Source: Usnea hakonensis
Lineage: Eukaryota; Ascomycota; Lecanoromycetes; Lecanorales; Parmeliaceae
DNA length: 64,000 bases
NCBI GenBank assembly: GCA_013423325.1
Contig: BLJB01000298.1
Span: 1 to 64,000 of the forward strand
Direction of reading: 5' to 3'
Positions 1 to 9,525 of the stretch are shown piece by piece. Numbering within the stretch: the first letter of the stretch is position 1; the number at the start of each line of letters is the position of its first letter. The position numbers and the translations under genes were made by a program. The notes beneath the pieces are model-generated. The model did no database searches. It was not told the DNA's origin and saw only the letters and a program-made list of their open reading frames with translations.

Positions 1-236
1 CCCTAAGCTATCAGAATAGTGTAAACAATCGTTTCCACCAAATTTGCTCGTCATAATTCAACACCTTTTGGTCTAGTGGTAGCGTTTGCATAACCCGTCC
101 ATTTTCTGTACCTGGCAGGGACAAATTAGGTACGAGTACTTTAGGCTTATTAGCAAAGCACACTGACAGCATCGCAATTCTCCAAGGAAGCAATTTGCAT
201 CCGTACAATTGTATGATTTCTCCCCCGACCTTTGCG

Positions 237-322
237 GCAAATTATCCATCACAACCCCCCCCCCCCCCCCCCCCCCCANNGCAAATTATCCCCCCCCCCC
301 CCCCCCCCCCCAACCCCGAGAA
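237..322. other. Poly-C tract with a 2-base assembly gap and duplicated flank
   Basis: Two ambiguous bases at 279-280 sit inside long C runs. The 11 bases at 237-247 recur at 281-291, immediately after the gap, and both copies run into poly-C. This looks like two contig ends ending in the same homopolymer that were joined without collapsing the overlap, so the true upstream leader of the DUF924 gene is probably shorter than shown. No other feature is visible in positions 1-322 apart from a tRNA A-box-like stretch near 69-81, which I rejected. Confidence 0.7.
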
Positions 323-916
323 ATGTCCTCCCCCCCCACCATCGACCACATCCTCTCCTTCTGGTTCGACCCCCACTACCCATGGACCCGCTGGTTCACC
401 CAATCCGCCACCCTCGACACCGAAATCACCTCCAAATTCCAGCCCCTCGTCTCCCTCGCCCGCACCACCACCACCCTCGACGAGTGGGCGCATACCCCCA
501 AAGGCGCCCTCGCCCTGCTTCTCCTCCTGGACCAATTCCCCCGCAACATCTACCGCGATTCAGCAGAGGCTTACGCCTCGGATCAGAAAGCGCTCGCGGT
601 GGCGACGAGAGCGGTCGCAAGGGGGTTCGATCGGGAGGTATCGCTTGACCAGCAGGCGTTTTTTTATGTGCCGTTTGAGCATCAGGAGGAGTTGCTTAGT
701 CAGGTTGCTAGTGTGGCGTTGTTCGAGGGAAGGGCGGGACAGGGTGAGGTGGGGTCGTTGGAGCGGGAGTTTGTTGAGGCGGGGGTTAGCGCTTCTGTTC
801 GTCATAGGGATGCGATTGCGTTGTTTGGGAGGTTTCCGGCGAGGAATAAGGTGTTGGGTAGGCAGTCGACGCCGGAAGAGCTGGAGTTTTTGAAGACGCA
901 TCCTCTTGGGTTTTGA
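323..916 (+). CDS. DUF924 family protein
   Basis: A single-exon gene of 197 residues. The N-terminal segment with a FWFD motif, the LLLLDQFPRNIYRDS segment near residue 75, the FFYVPFEHQE segment near residue 115 and the HRDAIALFGRFPARN segment near residue 160 are the conserved blocks of DUF924 (PF06041). This is an all-helical, TPR-like family common in bacteria and fungi with no firmly assigned reaction. The length matches the usual family size. I chose the ATG at 323 because the homology starts just after it; reading further upstream runs into poly-C and the two unknown bases. The coding strand is very C-rich to about 540 and G-rich from about 600 to the stop, a pattern shared with several other genes here. 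The family call is secure; the biochemical role is unknown. Confidence 0.9.
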   Translation: MSSPPTIDHILSFWFDPHYPWTRWFTQSATLDTEITSKFQPLVSLARTTTTLDEWAHTPKGALALLLLLDQFPRNIYRDSAEAYASDQKALAVATRAVARGFDREVSLDQQAFFYVPFEHQEELLSQVASVALFEGRAGQGEVGSLEREFVEAGVSASVRHRDAIALFGRFPARNKVLGRQSTPEELEFLKTHPLGF

Positions 917-1682
917 AGCAGTGGGTGAGGGTGAGAAGATTGTTGCGAATGCTTTTCTTTGATTTTTAACAGCGGTATTCTTGTCAATGGGCAGATTTGA
1001 AGATGTTGATGGACGATACAATATGTGCTTCCGAGGGAAGGGAGAACATTTTTGGTTCAAGACCGCAAGTGTACGATCATTCATTGCCGGCGTCTTTCTG
1101 AAGACTGCATTCTCACGCGATGAGTCCGTCTACTTGGTATGATTCGTTGAAATTCTTACGATCGTTGAACCTCTCTCCTCTCTCCAGCCATCCCCCTCCC
1201 AACCTCACCTCTTAACCAAACAACAAACATTTCTATCCACCAAAAACCCCCTTCCCCAAAACCACCTCAACCCAACCATCTCCTAAACTTCACACAGCCC
1301 CTGCATTATTTGTGCTTACGCCAAAGGAGTCCTACCTATAGTGTACAATGAAATCGGCATTGTTGTGAAATGTGAGAAACGTGGCTTGGGGATGAAAGAC
1401 ACACGTGACTTTTTGAAAGAATAGATGGGTATTGTTACAGTACAAAGATGAGGGATAGGGGGACACAATGCCATTCTCCTTGATTGTTCTTACGTGTACC
1501 TCAATGGTTAATTTCGAATGAAGGACTGCTTAAAAACCCCCTTCTTTCCCCTCCACAATCCACATCCATCCCAATCATCCATCCATCGATCTCAACATCT
1601 CACAAACCACAACTCACAAAACACACCCATCCACCACCCCCATCCAAACCACCAAAAACCCCATTCCCACCCCCCAACCAAA
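917..1682. other. Intergenic, C-rich, no gene seen
   Basis: This 766-base stretch holds the 3' flank of the DUF924 gene and the presumed promoter of the next gene. From about 1180 to 1300 and again from 1530 to 1680 the plus strand is C-rich and G-poor, which matches the leader of other plus-strand genes in the window. I see no coding segment, RNA gene or repeat family in it. Confidence 0.5.
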
Positions 1683-2240
1683 ATGCCATCCCAAGCCCAA
1701 GGCCCCGGCACAAAACTAGTCATGAAGGGCCTCCGACGCGCCTTCCCTAAGATCGCAGCCCAGCGCGACCTCGAGGAACAACAGGACCGCGAGGAATGGG
1801 CCAGGGGACAGCAACAGCAACAGCAACAACAACAACAGCAGGGGGGAGGCTCGCAGCAGCGTGGGGGAGGAAGTCGTATGCCTGAAGATGAGGGGCAGAG
1901 GGAGAGGGAGAGTATGAGGAGGGGGGGGAGTCGTATGCCCGAAGACGAAGGGCAGCAGCGAGGGGAGAGTATGAGGAGGGAAGCTTCCGTGAGGGGAGCT
2001 TCGGTGAGGGCTGGCGTTGGTGGGAGTCGGTTTCGAGAGGGGGATTTGGAAGTGCTGAGGGGCTCGCGCGCTGGAGGGGAGGGGTATAGCCGTGAGAGTC
2101 GGAGGGGTCAGGGGGATGGGGAGGGGAGGTCGCGACGGGGGGGGGATGTAAGGGCTAGTGGGGGTGGGGATAGAGGGGGGACGAGGGCGAGTGGAAGTGG
2201 GAGAAGTGGGGGGGCGGCGACGATTTTGGAGTATCGGTGA
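1683..2240 (+). CDS. Low-complexity basic/glycine-arginine-rich hypothetical protein
   Basis: An intronless reading frame of 185 residues starting at the ATG that follows a long C-rich leader. The first 45 residues look like ordinary coding sequence (MKGLRRAFPKIAAQRDLEE near residues 13-31). A polyglutamine run encoded by CAG/CAA follows at about residues 40-51, and the rest is a low-complexity region rich in Gly, Arg, Ser and Glu. Two near-identical segments of about 14 residues (RGGGSRMPEDEGQ type) lie at roughly residues 56-67 and 77-90, an internal duplication. The G-rich 3' half may simply reflect the local skew and not selection for Gly and Arg. I do not recognise a domain. It is probably disordered and could bind RNA, but that is only inference from composition. 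Confidence 0.55.
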   Translation: MPSQAQGPGTKLVMKGLRRAFPKIAAQRDLEEQQDREEWARGQQQQQQQQQQQGGGSQQRGGGSRMPEDEGQRERESMRRGGSRMPEDEGQQRGESMRREASVRGASVRAGVGGSRFREGDLEVLRGSRAGGEGYSRESRRGQGDGEGRSRRGGDVRASGGGDRGGTRASGSGRSGGAATILEYR

Positions 2241-2806
2241 GTTTTTTGGGAGGGAGGGGGGGAGGGGGGATGATTTGAGTGGAGGGAAAGGATAGGTTTT
2301 TTGTTTTTCCTGATGAGCTGTAGAGTTGTAACTGTTATATCAGTTTTAATGGAGACTTGGTATGTTGGGACTGTATGCGTCGCGCTCTGTTAGTGCAGTT
2401 TTCTTGAATTGTTTGGTATTTTCCTGTGCTTCAGCCGATGAGAATCTGGGTCCTTTCACTGTTATGACTGACGAGTTGGATGCATGACCGACGGGGTCAT
2501 TCAACATGGAAACCTCGTTCGAATGACCCTGGTTAGAGTGCTCTCCACCTTCGCCAGTCAAGTTGTAGAATCGTATATAGAAGTAGGTGGAGCCTTGGAC
2601 GCGATGCGACATCGACGCTGCTACTCAATGTGAGATACTTCGTTAATTCTTTATCGATTCTCTTCGTTGGGATTGCATTCTGAGTCTAGTGATGTAGGCA
2701 ACGGTACCAAAAATTTTTTCTATCTGTTCCGAGTGGAAAACACCTTGTAACATGAAAAATAAACCTTAGATTCACTCATCGGTCGCCAAGTAGGCCCAAT
2801 GAACGT
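2241..2806. other. Intergenic; G-quadruplex-type G runs at the 3' end of the upstream gene
   Basis: From 2247 to 2272 the plus strand has at least four runs of three or more G separated by one to three bases, which fits the intramolecular G-quadruplex pattern. Beyond that there is ordinary sequence between two convergent genes. A short minus-strand frame at 2346-2612 has no recognisable domain and I did not annotate it. Confidence 0.4.
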
Positions 2807-5800
2807 TTAAGTGCCGAGTCGTCCCAGCCCCATGAAATCTCGGCTAGTGAGATCCAATTGCCGAAGAAGATCGTAGCATGCAATGTGCCCATTCTCTTCG
2901 GCCAGCTTCATCGCATGACTACATTGTTCCGGACTGAATCTCTTGTCAGCCGTGGCGTTCCAGAGAAGCATCAACATGTCCAAGCGACCGTTCTCTGCAG
3001 CTCCATCTAAGGCAGTCCGACCATTCACTTCTGAAGGGAGCGCGTGGACATCAGCGCCTCGTTCTAATAATTTCTTGGCAATCGCACAAAATCCCTGAAT
3101 CGCACAGAATTGTAGCGACGTGGCGCCTCCTCTAACAGCTGGTGCCTCATTGACATCCACGCCTTTCTCGAGAAAAAGATCGACTATCTCCATAGCGCCA
3201 ACTTCGCAAGCTTGCTGCAGAGGTGTCCGCTTGAGACCCAGTCGTGCTGCTCGTTTGATGTCAGCGCCTTCATCAGTAAAAAGCTCTACTAAGGGTTTGC
3301 TCTTCCTGAGTATAGCCTGAAGCATGGCTGTTAGTCGTGGCCAGACGGTGTGTTGACGCCAACGAGCCATTGACGAGACGATACTGTTGGGGTCACCGCC
3401 TGCAAGTATGAGCTTCTTTACAACATCCAGGTTCGTTCCGCTCGTCTTCTCAATAGCCATACCCAGAGCGCTAATACAGCCGTGCTCTTCATTTTCAACG
3501 ATGGTGTTGACATCGAACTTAGCTTCAAGAAGGATATCAACCAATTCAACATCATCCTTCTCAATAGCAGACTGTAGCGCCTCAGCTCCAAGATCTTTTA
3601 TAGACATGGGAAATTTGATGCGGACCGCGTCTAGGACTATAGCAAGGATCTCCCCGCCTTTCTTGACTGCTTCGTTGATGGCGCTGGAACATGATGGATC
3701 TGCCCCTAAGTCCAATAGGTATCGCATCATGTCGATATCTTCGTTCGATATCGCCGCCATCAGAGAGGAGCACTTGCCTGAATCTACTGGTAGGTCCAAT
3801 CGTGCCCCATTCTCGACTAAGAACTCAACCAGGGGCCGGTTCTTTGCCCGTACTGCAACTGTGACCGCCGTTCCGACCCCAGAGTCGAGAAAATGATTGA
3901 TATCTGCGCCCATCGACAACAAATTCTCAATAATAGAAACATCTCCCCACTCAGCAGCTGCTTCCATGGACAGAATATTAATGTCTGCGTCACATTCCAT
4001 GATCTTCAGAACTAGGGTTTTATTCTTTTGACGAAGGGCCTCACGCAAGACTGGACTAACATCGTCCCTGGATTTTCTTCTGTCCCACCGCCAATTGACG
4101 TCAGCTCCAGCTTTGAGCAACGTTAATGCAACCTCCTCATAACCTTTCCTGATTGAGATGCGCAAAGCAGAGTTCAAGACCTTTCCTTCCATTCCAGGCG
4201 CCATTTGCATGAGCTCATTGACGTATGTCAGCTTTCCAGCTTCAGATGCAGCATATATCGCAGCCTCAAAGCGGCCTTCCTCACTGATCTGGCTCGTTGC
4301 TCCGAGTCCATGAAAGTAGCAGATGAGCTCATCATCTTTTGCTCGAATTGCTTCAGCAAATGGTGTTGTGGGGAAGAAGTCGTAGAGTCTGTCGATGATG
4401 CACTCCGGGGCATCAGGATTAGCACCTTTCTCCAGCAGAAGCTCGATAACATCTCTTTTGCCACTGCGCACTGCACCTGCCAGTGCAGGGCCTTTGTCGG
4501 CTACGTGATCGACAAGGAATGCGACAAGTCTAGAGTATCCTCTCGTAGCGGCAAGTTTCATTGATTCCTGTAAGATGCTTGAGTAAACCTCGGAGCATTT
4601 ACCGTAGTTGGTTTGGTAGCAAGCCTGGACTATGTGCACAACGACGGTAGTGGCAAGTTCGTCATCTAATCTCACTGCATCCTGAATGATACTATGAGCT
4701 TCAGATGTGTATGAAATGAAGGCCCATTGATAATCGGAAGGCGGTATTTTATGAAGTAACGCTTTGATCAAAACCGGCTCTTGCCAGCGCACGGCAATAG
4801 CAGCATGCCACAAACGAACTTTCGCACCGTGGTCAAGAAGCAGTTCAGACAACTCCATGTCAACGGGTGAACATCCTACCTGCTGTTGAATAGCGAAATA
4901 TAGGGCTCCTTTCTCATCCATGCTCGCACTATAAGTCTTATTAACGTCGGCGCCAGCGTTCAGAAGTACCTTGGTAACTTCGATGCTATGAAGCATGGCT
5001 GAACGCTCCACGGCAGTGTAACGCATTCCATCAAAGGAACATACGATGTCATTTGGAGCTACAAGTTCTGTCCTCAGAAGTTCTGTTACCATAGGAGCAT
5101 CGCAGTTTTCGATGGCAGCTCGGACTAGATTTTCAGCGAGAATTTTGGAGACATTCTTTGGGGCCGCCCGAAGGTACTTGGATAGTTGAGAGCGCATTTG
5201 AGGACCTTGCTCCAAGAATTTTAGCACGGCTCCGATCGGCACGCCATCAAGGCCAGCGAAGTTGTTTTCGATGGAGAGAATAAGTGAACCATAGATGGAA
5301 GAGCCGAATGTTTGATCTCGTACCGCGGTCCTGGACTTCAACAAATGATTGGACGAAACAGCATCTGATATGAGCAAAGACGAGAGTCTAAGTTCAATAG
5401 TTTCAACGACCAGCAGGGCGTCATCTGAGTTCATTGGGACGCCATGCAAACCAAGTGGTCGCGTATCAGTGACAAGTTGTCTGGCGTTGGTACCTCCAGG
5501 GTCTCCGCCATCCCTACTAGCTGGAGAATTGGACTGGCGGTGTACAAAAGCTTGCTGAATAGGCAGTTCAGGCGATGCACTGAGACTTTGAGATCCTACT
5601 GAATCGGTCAATTCTTACTTCAACCATATGTAGTACAATGCGATCAACGCTAATGTAAGGATCATTAGACTTTTGATGGCTTCTCTGCTGACCAACAGAC
5701 TCTGGCAGGTGCTGGACTAAAGAGTTTCTGTGAAAGAATCCGCTTACCTCGAGTCTCTAGTAATTCGTTGATGCCTGGAAACTGTATGTCCGGACTCGAC

Positions 5801-6814
5801 CAGTTCACCAAGTCTAGGTAAGATACAGCATTTAGCATTGTATCAGGTCCGAACAGAGACGAACCTCTAGTTGCAGAGCTGCCTCTGACCAGAGATACCA
5901 TATCCAATGTCGGATCATGGTCCATTCGAACGTAGTCCATGGTCAAGTCGAGTGTATCTGGTAGGAGTTCACCAGTAGAGTTAGTAATAGAAGTTTCAAA
6001 TCTCTGGTCGTCGTTGGCCAGGGCCGACATAGCGCCCATGGTTTGGTTGGATTGTTCCAAAAATGGATCTGCTACTGGTATCTGACTGCCAATATACGAA
6101 TCGCCCATTCCGAACCCGCCAACTGCACCTACGTGGGATTCCCTGGCGACAGGTGTTGTCTCGCTCGTTGTCATCGCGAGATTGTAAGACACAGATGACA
6201 ATGCATTTTCGTCGCCGTCTTCGTCTCTGTCTTCATCGCCATCAACGTCTAACATTCCAGCTACGCTGGGTTGTGACTCGGAAATCTTGATTTCGATACA
6301 TTCAGGGAGAATCGCCGCTGAGACTTTGTACATCAATGTCAGTGACATTGGAACGAGTAAAAAGGAGAGACTCACCTCGACTCCGGCGAAGCCTAGCATA
6401 CTCTTGTCCTTTGCAGTGTCGGTTTCGTTCCTTTTGCAGAGTCCATGGTTGCACGAGCTCTCCGTTTTTGTAAACGGCGCACTTTATCCCGTCCTCGTTG
6501 TATTGATCAACCGCTTGAAGAGTGCGACGCCACTCATTCGCATTGATGTTCTTACGAGCGCCCCATTTTCTGAGCTGCAGTTCATATTGTGCAGGGCTTG
6601 ACGTGTGTCTTGTTAGCCAAGTGTAGGTGTGTACAGCGGCGTCGGTTGTGCTTTGAGGTATCGCTTACGTAGCTTCAAATTCACAGTCCCTTTCCATTCT
6701 CGCCATGATTCCGTCCTCGCCTTTGATGCTCTTCCCTGACTGGCGCAAGTTGAGAATGGTGTCTTTATGGCCGTCCCACTCCGCTGCTGCTATCCTCCTG
6801 GGTCGGGACGCCAT
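2807..6814 (-). CDS. Clr5-domain ankyrin-repeat protein
   Basis: A four-exon gene: 6814-6669, 6596-6376, 6323-5748 and 5613-2807, summing to 1,249 residues in frame with three phase-consistent introns. The first two exons encode a Clr5 domain: the MASRPRRIAAAEWDGHK start, then a conserved WGARKNINANEWRR block and the matching C-terminal block ending GQEYARLRRSRG. Clr5 is a fungal N-terminal module usually found on ankyrin or TPR proteins, and in Schizosaccharomyces pombe Clr5 is linked to silencing. A serine- and acid-rich linker spans about residues 125-310. The last exon carries many ankyrin repeats (LLNAGADVNK-, LLKAGADVNW- and LLERGADVHA-type hairpins) almost to the C-terminus. The likely role is a nuclear or scaffolding adaptor. 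I chose the ATG at 6814 because family members begin there; an ATG or near-cognate codon 13 codons upstream is also open. Confidence 0.88.
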
Positions 6815-8038
6815 ATTAGGGGCAGGCAACATGTGTTGTGAAGTAGTGTTCAAGCAGAGATGCTTGTAAGATTGTCAGTGCGGATGTCCAGAAAGAGAGA
6901 GTTTAAGGCGAACAGAAGAGAGATATGAGCGCATGAAGACCTATTTTGGAAATTTCGTCCACTGCTACCGGAGAGGGTGCACTCGAATATGATGGCTTCG
7001 TTTTTTGAATCTTTTTTAGAGAAGGGGGGGGGGGCAGCCTTCTATATAGAAAACATGAATATCTAGCAAGGAAATCAGAAGGCTGAAATCTGCCCGGCTT
7101 CTGTTCATCCATACGGTTGGGGTGCAGGTATAGCCGATAGCGACAAAGGTGACTATGTCAGTAAATCAGGCCCCAACCTGTTGAGGCCAGCATATAGGCT
7201 GATTTGGGGCCATTCTCAGCCTTGGTAAATGCCGCATAGCACATGTACACGGATTTTGGATTGGGCACAGGCAGACTTTGGGCAGATTTTGGACCTTAAA
7301 AGTTGATTGGGTGTTCGAGCTGCAGGGTCTATCGGAGCGAATGCTAATTCCCATCCGAGACGTGCGAGGGTCGGTGGTACGAGAGTACATGAACGGAGAA
7401 AGGTCTGCATCAATCTGCAGTGCTGCGTCAACAGTCTTGGTCTGCAGCTTTAGCCCGATTAGGAAAACAGCCCAATAGACTCGGAAAATCTCAAGATTCA
7501 GGGGTCTTTTTCCGATGGTATATGTAGGTCCAGATCAAAGCACTAAGTATCAACCTTTATCCCTCTCTAGCATCGATATTATTGTGGAAGTCCGTAGAGC
7601 CCATGTTTTCTGGATTGGGATTTCAGGGCGGATCCGCATGAGATTGGCGGACGCGCACTTCTTTGAGCTGTGTACTGGAGGTAAGTTTGCTTGGATCACT
7701 CCAAATCATCTCAATCAACACACCATCTTGCATCTCACCACTCATCGCTCCACTATTCGCATAATGCCCATTGACAGGAGTAGACCACTTGGGAAGATGT
7801 GATTGCAAAGAGATTGCTAGCCTACCACAGGTGGGATCAGCTCAGACTATGTACTATGTGTGTATATATCCGACTATACGTTGTATGGTAGCTGGAAGCG
7901 AACGCTAGATCCTCCGAGTAATTTTTTTGTACCTGGTAGGAATGAGCGGAACGGCTTGGCAACCTAACCCAATCAGGATAACCACTTGCAATCCCTTCTC
8001 CCCAATCCCTCCACCATCCACAACCTCCCCCTTCTCCA
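6815..8038. other. Divergent intergenic region, no gene seen
   Basis: This 1.2 kb lies between the minus-strand Clr5-ankyrin gene and the plus-strand DUF3245-type gene and should contain both promoters. Several frames of 60-95 codons exist on both strands at 6903-7808, but none shows a domain, a start context or a splice pattern that I can defend. A poly-G run lies at 7024-7034. The last 90 bases before 8039 are C-rich, as in other plus-strand leaders. Confidence 0.4.
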
Positions 8039-8728
8039 ATGCCGCACCCAAACACCCACCCCGACGCCGACGCAATCTACGCCCGCATCTCCCTCTCCCT
8101 CGCCAAATCCCAGCGCCTCTTTTCTTCTTTGCCCCCCAACACCAACCCCACCCACAATCCCAACAACCCCACCCCTCACAACCCCCCCCTAGACCCAGAC
8201 CCCGACCCCTCCCCCGACCTCCCCGGCCTCCTCGGCATAGGCGCCACCCCCCCCTCTCCAACCACCGTCGCGGCAGACAAGACTTCTCCAGCGAGCGACG
8301 AAGTACTGCGGCGCCAACTTCTGGGGAAAGACTGGGTGCGCAGGGCTGAGAAGAAGGGCTATAAGGGGCAGGGGAATGGGGGTAGAGCTACTGTTGATCC
8401 GAAAGCCGGAAAGGGTGCTGGGAGGGCGATGAAGGTTGGTGGGAGAAAGGGGAGTGAAGGTGAGGGTGAGGAAGAGGAAGAGGATGAAGCGGGACGGTCG
8501 TCGTTGGGGAGTGTCAAGATGAAGGGGAAGAGGGCGGGTGCTGGTGTTGTGAGGGGCAGGGACACTGGGGATGAGGAGGGCGCAGAGCGAGAAAGTACCA
8601 CCGACCCACATACAAAACCCCCAAAGCGCCCAGCAAATTATCTAGATGAGATCCTAGCAGATCGAGCTACGAGAAGGAAGAAGAAGAAGAAGAAGAAAGG
8701 GGATAAAAACGGGTCTAACACACACTAA
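8039..8728 (+). CDS. DUF3245-like basic protein
   Basis: An intronless gene of 229 residues. Two conserved islands stand out in a low-complexity background: a LRRQLLGKDWVRR motif at about residues 90-102, and a C-terminal NYLDEILADRATRRKKK motif followed by a lysine run encoded by AAG repeats. The spacing and motifs resemble the fungal DUF3245 family (PF11595), whose members end in a basic tail of this kind. The lysine-rich tail suggests nuclear or nucleolar targeting, but that is inference. Residues 40-75 are Pro-rich (C-rich DNA) and residues 110-180 are Gly/Glu-rich (G-rich DNA), so the composition flips mid-gene. The last ~50 codons and the 3' flank are repeated twice downstream (8801-8997 and 9064-9200). 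Confidence 0.72.
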   Translation: MPHPNTHPDADAIYARISLSLAKSQRLFSSLPPNTNPTHNPNNPTPHNPPLDPDPDPSPDLPGLLGIGATPPSPTTVAADKTSPASDEVLRRQLLGKDWVRRAEKKGYKGQGNGGRATVDPKAGKGAGRAMKVGGRKGSEGEGEEEEEDEAGRSSLGSVKMKGKRAGAGVVRGRDTGDEEGAERESTTDPHTKPPKRPANYLDEILADRATRRKKKKKKKGDKNGSNTH

Positions 8729-9200
8729 GGTGCGATGGATGATGGAGCTTATACTTTCTTATTACTACATATACGCTATATAGCGCTATAAGGCGCAAGC
8801 CGGGGATGGAGATGGCGCGGAGCGAGAAACTCCTACCGACCCACACTCAAAACCCCCAAAGCGCCCGGCGCATTATCTAGATGAGGTGCTAGCAGATCGA
8901 GCTGCGAGAAGGAAGAAGAAGAAAAAAAAGGCGAATAAAGACGGGTCTTATATAAAATAAGCTAAGATGTGATGGATGGATGATGGAGCTTACCTTAGGG
9001 TGTTTTGTTATTATATTTAGAGTTTATGCTGGTTTGTGGGAGGGGGGGGAAGACTGGGATGGGGTTGGGGATGGCGATGAGGTCCTCTCGGATCGAGCTG
9101 CGAAAAGGAAGAAGAAGAGAAAGAAGAAGGAAGGAAGGGTCTAAAGACCGCTCTATCACAAACTAAAGCGCAACGAATGACGCAGCTCAAGCTTTCTTAT
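8565..9200 (+). repeat. Three tandem, diverged copies of the 3' end of the DUF3245-like gene
   Basis: Copy 1 (about 8565-8760) is the real gene end and 3' flank. Copy 2 (about 8801-8997) repeats it at high identity: it still encodes a YLDEVLADRAARRKKK-type tail, a stop codon and the GATGGATGATGGAGCTTA flank. Copy 3 (about 9064-9200) lacks roughly 60 internal bases but keeps the GATCGAGCTGCGAAAAGGAAG core, the lysine-encoding purine run and a stop. Several differences between copies 1 and 2 are conservative amino-acid changes (Asn/His, Ile/Val, Thr/Ala). The copies have no upstream start, so they are gene fragments or alternative 3' ends and not full genes. Confidence 0.8.
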
Positions 9201-9525
9201 CTTCCATTATCACTGCAATCAGGCCGCATAATTGAACATCGGAGCAATCATCACCATCATATCTACCTCAAAAAAACGCTGCGTAAGATAAGATACATCT
9301 TGAAGAAGAAAGCCCTCTCATCACATCCACACACACTCTCTCTCTCTCAAAAAAAAAGGTATATATACCCACCAAGTTTCAATATATAAACCTTCAAGCT
9401 CCCCCCCTCCCCCAAGTATTATGGATGTCCATACATCCAGAGTCAAATCCAACTGACTTTCTTCCAAGACATTCAGCCGTCATCAACGCTCAAAAAACAA
9501 ATCTCATATGTACAAAAAGAAGCCA

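Noticed and set aside
62..160. Possible tRNA gene: TGGTCTAGTGGTA matches an A box and GGTACGAGTAC loosely resembles a B box
   Set aside because: No acceptor stem or anticodon stem can be folded, and no anticodon is preceded by U33 in a proper loop. At best a tRNA-derived fragment.
242..908. Several other frames overlapping the DUF924 gene
   Set aside because: They are shadows of the C- then G-rich real frame; only the DUF924 frame has conserved motifs.
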